From positions 44,524 to 108,523 of the forward strand of contig NZ_BEWA01000026.1 in the NCBI RefSeq assembly GCF_003112535.1: a DNA stretch of 64,000 nt. Direction: 5' to 3'. Below the pieces are notes generated by a model. The model worked only from the letters and a program-made list of their open reading frames with translations. It did no database searches and was not told where the DNA came from. Of the stretch, positions 16,727 to 26,825 are shown piece after piece; the stretch's first letter is position 1, and every line of letters begins with the position of its first letter. Both the position numbers and the translations under genes were made by a program. This DNA comes from Streptomyces rishiriensis (GTDB lineage Bacteria; Actinomycetota; Actinomycetes; Streptomycetales; Streptomycetaceae).

Positions 16727-17935
16727 TCAGACCACGCGCACGCCCCTGCGCCAGACCCCGGACACCAGCGGGACGCCCGGCCGGTAGGCCAGGTGGACGT
16801 GGCTCGGGGCGTCCAGCAGGGTCAGGTCGGCGTACGCGCCGGGGGCCACCCGGCCCACGTCCGTCCGGCGCAGGGCCGCGGCGCCGCCCGCCGTGGCCGA
16901 CCACACCGCCTCGTCCGGGGTCATCCCCATGTCCCGCACGGCGAGCGCGACGCAGAACGGCACGGACGACGTGAAGGACGAGCCGGGGTTGCAGTCAGTG
17001 GAGAGGGCGACGGTGACGCCCGCGTCCAGCAGGCGGCGGGCGTCCGGCCACTCGGCGCGGGTGGAGAACTCGGCGCCGGGCAGCAGCGTGGCGACCGTGT
17101 CGCCGCTCGCGAGGGCGTCGACGTCCGCGTCCGTGAGGTGGGTGCAGTGGTCGGCGCTGGCCGCGTCCAGTTCGACCGCCAGCTGCACGCCGGGGCCGTA
17201 GGAGAGCTGGTTGGCGTGGATGCGGGGGTGCAGTCCCTTCGCCCGGCCGGCGGTGAGGATCGCGCGGGCCTGGTCGCCGTCGAACGCGCCCTTCTCGCAG
17301 AACACGTCGATCCAGCGGGCGTGCGGGGCGCAGGCGTCGAGCATCTCGCCGGTGACCAGGGCGACGTAGGCGGCCGGGTCGTCGGCGTGGTCCGGGGAGA
17401 CGATGTGCGCGCCGAGGTAGGTGACCTCGTCGGTGTGGCGTGCCGCGAGGCGCAGGGCGCGCGCCTCGTCGGCGACCGTCAGGCCGTAGCCGGACTTGGT
17501 CTCCATCGTGGTGGTGCCCTGGCTGAGGGCCTCGCTCAGATAACGGGTGAGGTTGGCCTCCAGTTCCTCGTCGTTCGCGGCCCGGGTGGCCGCCACGGTC
17601 GTGCGGATGCCGCCCGCCGTGTAACCGCGGCCCGACATCCGGGCGTTGAACTCCTCGGTGCGGTCGCCGGCGAACACCAGGTGGGAGTGGGAGTCGACGA
17701 AGCCGGGGAGCACCGAGCGGCCGCCGGCGTCGACCCGGTTGTCAGTGGCGGGTGCTTTGCTTGATTCACCGGTCCACACGACGCGGTCGCCGTCGATGAC
17801 GACCGCCGCGTCTCGGATCAGGCCGAGAGGCGAATCTCCCCCGCTCTCGGATGTGCTCGACCGGGGGGACCGCCGTCCGAGGGAGGGATCGTTGGTGACC
17901 AGCGTGGCGATGTTGGTGATGACGGTGCTGCTCAT
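16727..17935 (-). CDS. hutI: imidazolonepropionase
   Basis: 402 residues. Opens 4-imidazolone-5-propanoate to N-formimino-L-glutamate in histidine degradation. The amidohydrolase metal site is visible in GFVDSHSHLVFAGDR, with further ligands around RIHANQL and ALSTDCNPGSS. Start ATG 17935 has GAGGA upstream. An insertion of about 15 Ser/Arg/Gly residues (SLGRRSPRSSTSESGGDSP) near residue 20 is unusual. Last gene of the hut operon, 62 bases after hutF. Confidence 0.96.
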   Translation of the reverse strand: MSSTVITNIATLVTNDPSLGRRSPRSSTSESGGDSPLGLIRDAAVVIDGDRVVWTGESSKAPATDNRVDAGGRSVLPGFVDSHSHLVFAGDRTEEFNARMSGRGYTAGGIRTTVAATRAANDEELEANLTRYLSEALSQGTTTMETKSGYGLTVADEARALRLAARHTDEVTYLGAHIVSPDHADDPAAYVALVTGEMLDACAPHARWIDVFCEKGAFDGDQARAILTAGRAKGLHPRIHANQLSYGPGVQLAVELDAASADHCTHLTDADVDALASGDTVATLLPGAEFSTRAEWPDARRLLDAGVTVALSTDCNPGSSFTSSVPFCVALAVRDMGMTPDEAVWSATAGGAAALRRTDVGRVAPGAYADLTLLDAPSHVHLAYRPGVPLVSGVWRRGVRVV

Positions 17936-17997
17936 GGCGTCCTCATGGGTGGCCGGGCGGGGGACGACGGGGGCGAGGGGGACGGCGGGGACGGCGG

Positions 17998-19344
17998 TCA
18001 GCCGCGCAGGGCGTCGACGGCCTGGGCGAGGGCCTGCGGCACGTCGGGCACGAGCGTGTGCGCCCCGTCGCGTACGACATGCCGTCCGCCCACGACGGTG
18101 TGCCGGACGTCCGCCGCGCTCGCGGCGAATACGGCCGTCTCGGCGCCGAGCCGGGGCAGTGGCCCCGCTGTCCTGACCGAGTCGAGCGCGACGGTCGTGA
18201 GGTCGGCGAGGCCGCCCTCCTCGATCGCCCCGGCCTCCTGCCAGCCGAGGGCGGCGTGGCCGTCGGCGGACGCGGCGCGCAGCAGCGCGGCCGCGGTCCA
18301 GTGACCGCGGGTGCGGGTGCGCAGGCGCTCGTCGAGTTCCATCGCGCGGGCCTCTTCGAGCAGGTCGATGACGGCGTGGCTGTCGGAGCCGAGGCAGAGC
18401 GGGGACCCTTCGTTCTGCAGGGCGACCGCGGGTCCGATGCCGTCGGCGAGGTCGCGTTCGGTGGTGGGGCACATGCAGGTGCCGGTGCCGCTGCCGCCGA
18501 TGAGGGAGACGTCCTCGGCGGTGAGGTGGGTGTTGTGGACGCCGGTGGTGCGCGGCCCGAGCACCCCGTGCAGGGCGAGCAGCTGCGTCGGGGTGCACCC
18601 GTGGGCTTCCCGGCAGGCCTCGTTCTCGGCGGTCTGCTCGGACAGGTGCACATGGAGCGGGGCCCGCCGCTCCTCGGCCCACCGTGCGACGGTCTCCAAC
18701 TGGTCGGCGGGCACGGCCCGCACGGAGTGGATCGCCGCCCCGATCCGCGCGTGATCCCGTTCCTTGAGAACTGAACAGCGTTCGGCCCAGGCTTCGGCGG
18801 TCCCGTCGGAGAACCGGAGCTGGTGGGCGGTGGGCGGCTGTCCGAAGCCGGAGGACAGGTAGGCGGTGTCGAGGAGGGTGATGCGGATGCCGGCGTCGGC
18901 GGCAGCCGCGATCAGGGCCTCGCCCATGGCGTTGGGGTCGGCGTAGCGGGCGCCGCCGGGGGCGTGGTGCACGTAGTGGAACTCGCCGACGGAGGTGACG
19001 CCCGCCAGCGCCATCTCGGCGTACACGGCGCGGGCCAGTGCGTGGTACGTCTCGGGGGTCAGCCTGTCGGCGACCGAGTACATGACCTCGCGCCAGGTCC
19101 AGAAGGTGCCGGAGCCGACCTGGACGGTTCCGCGCAGGGCGCGGTGGAAGGCGTGCGAGTGGGCGTTCGCCAGCCCCGGCAGGGTCAGGCCGCGCAGGAT
19201 CTCGGCGCCGGGGGGCGGGGTCGGCACGTCCGTGCGGACGGCCGTGATCCGGCCGTCCGCGACCTCGACGGCGACTCCCGGTTCGACATGGGTGTCGAGC
19301 CAGGCGTGCTCCAGCCAGTACGTCCGCGTGTGGGGGTGCGTCAC
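17998..19344 (-). CDS. hutF: formimidoylglutamate deiminase
   Basis: 448 residues, amidohydrolase superfamily. Metal ligands in GLANAHSHAFHRALRG (HxH), LHVHLSEQ and GSDSHAVIDLLEE. HutF converts N-formimino-L-glutamate to N-formyl-L-glutamate and ammonia, so this organism uses the five-step hut route rather than direct formiminoglutamase. ATG overlaps the stop of the M20 gene by 4 bases. The next enzyme expected is a formylglutamate deformylase; the only candidate nearby is the M20 protein upstream. Confidence 0.95.
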   Translation of the reverse strand: MTHPHTRTYWLEHAWLDTHVEPGVAVEVADGRITAVRTDVPTPPPGAEILRGLTLPGLANAHSHAFHRALRGTVQVGSGTFWTWREVMYSVADRLTPETYHALARAVYAEMALAGVTSVGEFHYVHHAPGGARYADPNAMGEALIAAAADAGIRITLLDTAYLSSGFGQPPTAHQLRFSDGTAEAWAERCSVLKERDHARIGAAIHSVRAVPADQLETVARWAEERRAPLHVHLSEQTAENEACREAHGCTPTQLLALHGVLGPRTTGVHNTHLTAEDVSLIGGSGTGTCMCPTTERDLADGIGPAVALQNEGSPLCLGSDSHAVIDLLEEARAMELDERLRTRTRGHWTAAALLRAASADGHAALGWQEAGAIEEGGLADLTTVALDSVRTAGPLPRLGAETAVFAASAADVRHTVVGGRHVVRDGAHTLVPDVPQALAQAVDALRG

Positions 19345-20749
19345 TTGCAGGCCAGCCCTTCCAGTGCGTCGGCGAGCGCGAGCACCCCGGCCACGCAGTC
19401 GTCCTCGGCGGCGAACTCGGCCGGCGAGTGCGAGACGCCCGTGGGGTTGCGCACGAACAGCATGGCGGTCGGGATGCTCCCGGAGAGGATTCCGGCGTCG
19501 TGTCCGGCGCCCGTGCCGAGCACGGGGACCCTGAGGCCGGTGTCACCCCGGCTCCCGCCACTTCCGCCACTTCCGCCACTTCCGCCACTTCCGCCACTTC
19601 CGCCGACGACACGATCCCGGCCGGAGCCGCCGCCCAGGATGCGGGCCAGTTCGTCGCGCAGGGCGTGGTCGAACTCGACGACGGGCGTGAACGACTCGCG
19701 GACGACGTCCAGGTCGACGCCGTGGGCCTCGGCGTACTCACGGGCGGCCTTCTCGACGCCGCCCACCACCTGGTCCAGGGTCCCTTGGTCGGCGGCGCGG
19801 GAGTCGAGCCAGCCGCGCACCAGGGAGGGGATGGCGTTGACGCCGTTCGGCTCGACGGAGATCTTGCCGAAGGTGGCGACGGCGCCCGCGAGTTCGGCCT
19901 CGCGGCGGGCGGCGAGGACCGTCTCGGCGTACGACAGCATGGGGTCGCGCCGGTCCACGAGACGGGTGGTGCCGGCGTGGTTGGCCTCGCCGCGGAAGTC
20001 GAACCGCCAGCGCCCGTGCGGCCAGATGGCGCTCGCGAGACCGACCCGGTCGCCGCTGAGGTCCAGGGCGCGGCCCTGTTCGACGTGCAGCTCCACGAAC
20101 GCGCCGATGCGGCCGAGCCGCTCCGGGTCGGCGCCGAGAGCGTCGGGGTCGTGCCCGGCGGCCTCCATGGCCTGCGGCAGGGTGATCCCGTCGCCGTCGG
20201 TGAGCCGGTGCGCCTGCTCGACGGTGAGCTGCCCGGCGGTGAGCCGCGACCCGACGCAGGCGAGCCCGAACCGGGCGCCCTCCTCGTCCCCGAAGTTGAC
20301 GAGAGCGAGCGGCTTGGCGAACTGCACGCCCCGGGCGAGCAGTTCGTCCAGGGCGGCGAACGAGGACACGACCCCGAGGGGCCCGTCGAAGGCGCCGCCG
20401 TCGGGCACGGAGTCGAGATGCGATCCCGTGACGACGGCGTCCCCGGCGGTCGGGTCCCCGAGCCAGGCCCACTGGTTGCCGTTGCGGTCGACCTCGTACG
20501 TCAGTCCCCGTCCCTCGGCCTGCTGCCGGAACCAGGCCCGGCAGTCGGCGTCGGCGGGGGTCCAGGCGTAGCGGCGGTAGCCGCCGGTGTCGCGGTGGCG
20601 CCCGACGGGTGCGAGTTCACGCCACATCTCCTGGAAGGAGGCGCCGGCCACCGCGGGCCGCGGCTCATGCGGCCGCGGGTGCTCGTGGCGCGGGCCGGTG
20701 GGGGCGGGCGACGGGGGCTCGGCCCCCGCCGGACGGCCGCCGTCAACCG

Positions 20750-20753
<4 letters not shown>
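19341..20753 (-). CDS. M20-family amidohydrolase (allantoate amidohydrolase/carbamoylase type) in hut operon
   Basis: 470 residues. Di-metal peptidase-like fold with ligands in TGSHLDSVPDGGAFDGPLG, FGDEEGARFG, VELHVEQG and the C-terminal VSHSPAEF; dimerisation domain in the middle (FRGEANHAGTTRL). This is the hydantoinase/carbamoylase branch that hydrolyses N-carbamoyl or N-formyl amino acids and allantoate. Overlaps by 4 bases at both ends with hutU and hutF, so it is probably the N-formylglutamate amidohydrolase replacing HutG. A (GGS)6-type linker coded by 9-base repeats sits near residue 390. Alternative role: allantoate amidohydrolase. Confidence 0.85.
19561..19614 (-). repeat. 9-base microsatellite, six copies, in coding sequence
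   Basis: Six contiguous copies of cttccgcca (last copy ends g), preceded by a degenerate copy. In frame on the minus strand they encode Gly-Gly-Ser repeats in the M20 enzyme. Copy number changes keep the frame. Confidence 0.95.
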
Positions 20754-22414
<1,661 letters not shown>

Positions 22415-22468
22415 GGTCGGCCTCCTTGCGGATGGGTGATCCCGGCGGATTTTGCTGTTCTTATTCAC

Positions 22469-22497
22469 ATCCTGACGCGCTGAATAGAGCTAGTCAA
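22469..22497 (-). promoter_or_regulatory. hut operon promoter
   Basis: Minus strand TTGACT (22492-22497), 17-base spacer, CAGGAT (22469-22474): close to the HrdB consensus. Predicted start about 48 bases before hutU ATG. An ATTCA...TGAAT inverted repeat (22463-22467 / 22481-22485) overlaps the -10 and could be a repressor site. Confidence 0.55.
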
Positions 22498-22822
22498 TAC
22501 ACGGGTGCGACGAGCTACGGCCCGGGGAGACAGGAAAAGCCCGGGGGGAGGCGGAAGAGGGAGGAGGCGAACAGGCGGACAGGGGGCGCACATCGCCCGG
22601 CTCACCACCCCGCTGAGGCGCGCACGCCGTTGACGAGCGCCGGCGAGCGGGTGTTGAAGGGACACATGGGGCGACGCCCGGCCCGGAACGAGGTCAGTCG
22701 ACCCACGTTAGCCACCCCGCCGCATGTTCCGCTGGAAAATGCCAGAAGACTCACCCTCTCGCGCCTACGTTGCGTAGCTTCTTCATCACTCAGCCGAACC
22801 GCAGGCGGGAGGGGAGCCAACG
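22498..22822. other. intergenic region between hut and roadblock operons
   Basis: 325 bases, divergent. Apart from the hut promoter at its left edge and the RBS GGGGAG before 22823 I see no gene or structured RNA. A Met-Arg-rich open frame crossing it has no start or domain support. Confidence 0.5.
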
Positions 22823-23251
22823 GTGCCCGGAATCGACGAGTGTCTACTGGAGGCCATGCGGCTGCCCGGCGCACGGGGCGCCGCGTTGGTCGACTGGACG
22901 AGCGGGCTGGCCCTGGGCTCGGTCGGGGAGTTCCCCGGCGGCGACCACGAGGCGGCCGCGGCCGAGGCCGCCGAGGTCGCCCGGCTCACGGCCGAGCAGC
23001 GGGCGTTCACGCCCGACGGCTACGACCGTCACGAGCACGCGGACGCAACGGCCGGACCGGGGGCGGGCGTCGATCCCCCGGTCGAGGACCTGATCATCAG
23101 CAACCGGGACAGCTACCACGTGCTGCGGTTCGTGCCGACGTCCTTCGACAGCAGCGTCTTCCTGCACGTGTGGCTGGGCCGGCCGGACGGCAACCTGGCG
23201 CTGGCGCGGATCCGGCTGGGCGAGATGGCCGGACGGCTGGTGCTGGGGTGA
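22823..23251 (+). CDS. roadblock/LC7-like protein, first copy
   Basis: 142 residues from a GTG start with GGGGAG upstream. The start IDECLLEAMRLPGARGAALVDWTSGLALGSVG and the later LIISNRDSYHVLRF / VFLHVWLGRPDGNLALARIRL are the alpha-beta-beta elements of a roadblock fold, with a variable acidic insert (about 40-85) in the middle. These dimeric scaffolds regulate small GTPases in bacteria. GTGA overlap with the next gene. Confidence 0.75.
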   Translation: MPGIDECLLEAMRLPGARGAALVDWTSGLALGSVGEFPGGDHEAAAAEAAEVARLTAEQRAFTPDGYDRHEHADATAGPGAGVDPPVEDLIISNRDSYHVLRFVPTSFDSSVFLHVWLGRPDGNLALARIRLGEMAGRLVLG

Positions 23252-24162
23252 CCGCGGTGAGAACGCACCCCCAGGGGACGACCCCACCGCCCCGGCTGCC
23301 CGTGCGGGAGAAGTCCGGGGCCCGGGATCGCGGCGGCGCGCTGTCGCCGATGCTGACCCGGCTCGCGGCCGAGCGGGCGACGGGCGTCCTGGAGCGCGAG
23401 CGCGGCTCGCTCTATCTCGCCGAGGGCCGCGTGGTGCACGCCGAGAGCCCGCTCGCCCCGGGCCTCGACGTGCTCCTCCTGGCCCACGGCACCCTCGCCC
23501 CGGCCGTCTGGCAGGACGCGGTGGACCGGGCCGACGAGGAGTACGGCGCCGCCCGTCTGCTGCTCGACGCCGGCCGTGTCCCGCGCGGCGCGCTGGAGCT
23601 GTGCCATCTGGAGGCGGTGTTCGACGCGGCCTACTTCGCGCTCGCCCCCAGCAGCACCCCGGGACACTTCCGCTACGGCGCCGGCCACTGGCTGGGCGCC
23701 GTGCGGCCGGTCCCGGTCGACGCGGTCGAGCGCGAGACGCTGCGCCGGCGCGAGCTGCTGAACCGTCTCTGGCCGGACCCGCTGTCCGACGGCGCGCCGC
23801 TGCGCCGGTCCGACGCCGTCGCCGCGCCGACGCCGACCGCCCGGCAGAGCGCGGTGCTGGCCCTGGCGGACGGCGTGCGCACCGCGCCGGACATCGCCCG
23901 CGAGCTGGGCCGGCAGGCCTTCCACACCCTGGTGGACGTCCGGCGGCTGGCGGCGGCGGGGCTGCTGACAGCCCTCTTCCCGCCGCCGCGCGTCCACCAC
24001 GCCGCGACCGCGGCCGTGCCCGGCCTCCCGCCCCGCCACGCACTCGCCGAGAGCACCGGGACGGCCGCGGCCCCACCCTCGCCGGGCATCACGCTGCCCC
24101 GCGTCAACGACCCCGACATCACCCTGCTGAAGAGGCTCAGGGATGCGCTGGAGGCCCTTTGA
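23248..24162 (+). CDS. DUF4388/PATAN-like regulator with C-terminal winged helix
   Basis: 304 residues from GTG 23248, overlapping the preceding stop by 4 bases. N-terminal domain LTRLAAERATGVLERERGSLYLAEGRVVHAES resembles DUF4388 (PATAN), in which a beta-hairpin module is followed by helices. C-terminal part QSAVLALADGVRTAPDIAREL...LVDVRRLAAAGLLTA resembles a winged helix found in the same family. Likely a cytoplasmic signalling adaptor working with the flanking roadblock proteins. Not a classic DNA-binding regulator on sequence alone. Confidence 0.68.
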   Translation: MTAVRTHPQGTTPPPRLPVREKSGARDRGGALSPMLTRLAAERATGVLERERGSLYLAEGRVVHAESPLAPGLDVLLLAHGTLAPAVWQDAVDRADEEYGAARLLLDAGRVPRGALELCHLEAVFDAAYFALAPSSTPGHFRYGAGHWLGAVRPVPVDAVERETLRRRELLNRLWPDPLSDGAPLRRSDAVAAPTPTARQSAVLALADGVRTAPDIARELGRQAFHTLVDVRRLAAAGLLTALFPPPRVHHAATAAVPGLPPRHALAESTGTAAAPPSPGITLPRVNDPDITLLKRLRDALEAL

Positions 24163-24196
24163 ACGGCAGCGACCGCGCGCCGAGAGGAGCGAGCTG

Positions 24197-24724
24197 ATGG
24201 CCTCGGCGCCCGAGATACTCGACGAACTGCGGCGGCTGCGGGCCCGGGTGCCCCAGCTGACCGGCGCGCTCGCGGCCGGCGTGGACGGCCTCGTCCTCGC
24301 CCACGACACGCCCGGCGTGGAGCCGGAGGTGGTGGCCGCGCTGACCGCCGCCGCCCTGGGCGTCGCCGTGCGGATGGCGGACACCACCGGCCAGGGCGAC
24401 TTCCGCGAGCTGCTCGTGCGCGGCCGGTACGGCTACGTCGCGACGTACGCGGCCGGCGAGTCCGCCGTGCTGACCCTGCTCGCGCAGGACCGCGTCAACG
24501 TCGGCCGGCTGCACCTGGAGGGCCGCCGTGCCGGGGCCCGCCTCGGGGAGCTCGTGGACGCCCGGGAGGCGGCGGCGCGGCAGACGCGGGCCGCTCCCGC
24601 CGAGCCGCCGCCGCAGCCCCCCGCCAAGCCGCCGGTGCGCACACCGGCCAAGCCCCCGACCGTACGGACCAGAACGGCGCGCGGCCCGGCCACCGCCAAC
24701 GCGCGCACCACCACGGAAAGCTGA
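24197..24724 (+). CDS. roadblock/LC7-like protein, second copy, with Pro-rich tail
   Basis: 175 residues from ATG 24197 (GAGGAG 7 bases upstream). Domain of about 115 residues (LTGALAAGVDGLVLAHDT...LLVRGRYGYVATYAAGESAVLTLLA...) has the roadblock pattern; the last 50 residues are Pro/Lys/Arg/Thr-rich (PPAKPPVRTPAKPP) and probably disordered. Same operon as the neighbours, 34 bases after the regulator. Confidence 0.75.
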   Translation: MASAPEILDELRRLRARVPQLTGALAAGVDGLVLAHDTPGVEPEVVAALTAAALGVAVRMADTTGQGDFRELLVRGRYGYVATYAAGESAVLTLLAQDRVNVGRLHLEGRRAGARLGELVDAREAAARQTRAAPAEPPPQPPAKPPVRTPAKPPTVRTRTARGPATANARTTTES

Positions 24725-24746
24725 CAGGAACCGAGGAGCACACGTC

Positions 24747-25121
24747 ATGGCCAACACCGAAACCACGCTGAAAGAGTGCCTCGCCTCCATCGAGGGGGCG
24801 ACCGGAGTCGCCCTCGTCGACTACACCAGCGGCATGGCGCTCGGCACGATGGGCGGCAGCAAGACGTTCGACCTGAACGTCGCCGCCGCGGGCAACACCG
24901 ACGTGGTGCGCGCCAAGATGCGCACCATGGAACACCTCGGGCTCAAGGGACAGATCGAGGACATCCTGATCACGCTGAACGACCAGTACCACCTGATCCG
25001 GCTGATCAGCGGCCGCGGCGGCAACGGACTCTTCATGTACCTCGTCCTGGACGCCAAGCGGGCCAACCTGGCGATGGCCCGCCACCAGCTGAGGAAGATC
25101 GAGGAGGACCTGGAGGTCTGA
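24747..25121 (+). CDS. roadblock/LC7-like protein, third copy
   Basis: 124 residues, the most compact and best conserved of the three: LKECLASIEGATGVALVDYTSGMALGTMGG, then FDLNVAAAGNTDVVRAKMRTM, ILITLNDQYHLIRLI and FMYLVLDAKRANLAMARHQLRKIE. ATG with GAGGAG 8 bases upstream. Last gene of the operon, followed by a hairpin at 25146-25169. No Ras-like GTPase, histidine kinase or DUF742 gene (the conservon set) is adjacent. Confidence 0.82.
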   Translation: MANTETTLKECLASIEGATGVALVDYTSGMALGTMGGSKTFDLNVAAAGNTDVVRAKMRTMEHLGLKGQIEDILITLNDQYHLIRLISGRGGNGLFMYLVLDAKRANLAMARHQLRKIEEDLEV

Positions 25122-25145
25122 GACTCCCGTCCCGGATCATGCCGG

Positions 25146-25169
25146 GGGCGCGGACTCCGGTCCGCGCCC
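25146..25169. terminator. bidirectional hairpin between convergent genes
   Basis: 10-bp perfect stem (25146-25155 with 25160-25169), 4-base loop, between the roadblock operon and the convergent membrane-protein gene. Confidence 0.75.
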
Positions 25170-25177
25170 GACAGGCC

Positions 25178-25762
25178 CTAGACCAGCGCAGCGGTGCGGC
25201 GGCGGGCTCCGCCCGGGGCCGCGTCGCCCGCCGCGACGCCGGTGCTGCGGTACGCCTTGACGGCCTTGCCGGCCGGGCGTCCGCCGCGCCGGTCCAGCCA
25301 GTCGACACGGACCCACAGCAGCGCGTCGTTCTCCCGCTCGCGCCGCCCGAGCCAGGCGGCCTTCCAGCGCAGCCCGGCCCCGCAGCCGGCGAGCAGCATC
25401 CCGCCGGCGGCGGGCGCCGCGAGGGAACCGCCCAGCGCGGCCAGGAAGGCGAGCAGCAGCCACCAGCGGTGACCGCGCCGCCAGGTGCGGACGGTGACCG
25501 CCCGGTCCTGCAGCACGTCGTGCTTGCCGGCCCGGGCGGCTCCGCCGCCGAGCCCGGTGAACCGGCGCCGTCCGCGCAGCCCCGTGACCGCCGCGGCCAC
25601 GAGGAACAGCGCCGCCCCGGCCGTCACCCCGATCCGCCGTCCCGTGAGGCCCGGCGTCAGGGCGCCGACCCCCGCCGCGACCACCCCGCACCACCACAAC
25701 GGCGCGGCTCCGGCCCGTACGACGACCGCCACCCGGGCCAACCCGTGTCCTCCGCGTGCCAC
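25178..25762 (-). CDS. small membrane protein, unknown function
   Basis: 194 residues from GTG 25762 with GAGGAGG 5 bases upstream. Two hydrophobic hairpins (LWWCGVVAAGVGAL, GVTAGAALFLVAAAV in the first half; WWLLLAFLAALGGSLAAPAAGGMLLAG later) give about four helices, and the C-terminus is basic and soluble. I do not recognise a family. It stands alone, convergent with the roadblock operon. Confidence 0.7.
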   Translation of the reverse strand: MARGGHGLARVAVVVRAGAAPLWWCGVVAAGVGALTPGLTGRRIGVTAGAALFLVAAAVTGLRGRRRFTGLGGGAARAGKHDVLQDRAVTVRTWRRGHRWWLLLAFLAALGGSLAAPAAGGMLLAGCGAGLRWKAAWLGRRERENDALLWVRVDWLDRRGGRPAGKAVKAYRSTGVAAGDAAPGGARRRTAALV

Positions 25763-25838
25763 GTCCGCCTCCTCGTCACTCAGGCACAGTCTCGTGACCG
25801 CGCAGACTAGTGAGCGAACGTGAGACGAGTCTGAGAGC

Positions 25839-25943
25839 CCCCACACAGAGCACGCGTCCCCACACAGAGCACGCGTCCCCACGAAGAGCACGCGTCCCCA
25901 CGAAGAACGCGCCCCCACGAAGAGCGCGTCCCCACGGGTGGGG
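25839..25943. repeat. five 17-19-base tandem repeats plus small palindrome
   Basis: Copies at 25839, 25858, 25877 (19 bases: ccccacacagagcacgcgt or gaag variant), 25896 and 25913 (17 bases), followed by ccccacgggtgggg (25930-25943), a 6-bp stem that touches the RpiR stop codon. Lies downstream of the RpiR gene and 80-180 bases upstream of the membrane-protein start. Confidence 0.9.
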
Positions 25944-26825
25944 CTACTCCACGAACAGCCCGCGCGACGCCGCCCGCGCGTCGAACTCCTCCAGCCGGGC
26001 CTGCGCGTCGGGCAGGTCGTCGCACATCGCCTCCAGCAGCACCCGCCCGAGCAGCATCGGCGCACAGGCCGTGTCGAAGGCGAGACCGGTGCCGACGGCG
26101 GCGGGCAGCAGCAGGTCGGAGACCTTGGCGACGGGCGCGAACGCGGAGTCGGCGACCGTCACCACGCTCAGCCCGGCCTCCCGGGCGTAGCCGAGGGTGT
26201 CGACGACCTCGCGCGGGTGCCGGGGCAGCGCGAAGCAGAGCAGAGCGGAGGCGCCGGCCCGGACGGCGGCGTCGATCCGGTCGTGGATCATCGTGCCGCC
26301 CTCGTGCAGCAGCCGTACGTCCGGATGGACCTTGGCGGCGAAGTACGCGAACCCGTACGCCTGGGAGGCGGCGGCCCGCAGGCCGAGGACGGGCAGCGGG
26401 CGGGAGGCCGCCAGCAGCCGGCCGGCCCGCCGCACCGGACGGGGGTCGGCGAGCACCTCGGCGAGGTGCCGCAGGTTCTCGATCTCGGCCTCGACGGCCT
26501 GCTGGTACTCGTTGTACGAGGCCGCGTCGGCGGGCTGTTCGGCGGGAGCGACCTCGCGCAGATGCCTGCGCAGGGCGGGGTAGCCGTCGAAGCCGAGGGC
26601 GACCGCGAAGCGGGTCACGGACGGCTGGCTGACCCCGGCGAGCTCGGCCAGTTCGACGCTGGACAGAAACGGCACGTCGGCGGCGCGCCGCACCATGCTG
26701 TGCGCGATGCGCCGCTGGGTCGGCGTCAGCCGGTGCCCCTCGAACAGCGTCTGCAGCCGGGCGGCGGGACTGTCCGCCGCCCCCGGTCCCGGTCCGCCCT
26801 CACCGAACTCCGTCTCCGCGCTCAT
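25944..26825 (-). CDS. MurR/RpiR-family transcriptional regulator
   Basis: 293 residues. N-terminal HTH (LTPTQRRIAHSMV..., SSVELAELAGVSQPSVTRFAVALGFDGYPALRRHL) and C-terminal SIS domain (about 125-270). ATG overlaps the stop of the upstream lyase gene by 4 bases, so the two are co-expressed and this protein is the obvious candidate regulator of the lyase and the divergent ABC importer. SIS domains usually bind phosphosugars; the effector here may differ. Confidence 0.9.
   Translation of the reverse strand: MSAETEFGEGGPGPGAADSPAARLQTLFEGHRLTPTQRRIAHSMVRRAADVPFLSSVELAELAGVSQPSVTRFAVALGFDGYPALRRHLREVAPAEQPADAASYNEYQQAVEAEIENLRHLAEVLADPRPVRRAGRLLAASRPLPVLGLRAAASQAYGFAYFAAKVHPDVRLLHEGGTMIHDRIDAAVRAGASALLCFALPRHPREVVDTLGYAREAGLSVVTVADSAFAPVAKVSDLLLPAAVGTGLAFDTACAPMLLGRVLLEAMCDDLPDAQARLEEFDARAASRGLFVE

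Noticed and set aside
17936..19741. Minus-strand open frame extending hutI upstream to about 1000 residues
   Set aside because: hutI has its own ATG and RBS at 17935, and the upstream part overlaps hutF and the M20 gene in another frame.
25839..25943. Possible CRISPR array
   Set aside because: Repeats are contiguous without unique spacers and too short; no cas genes.
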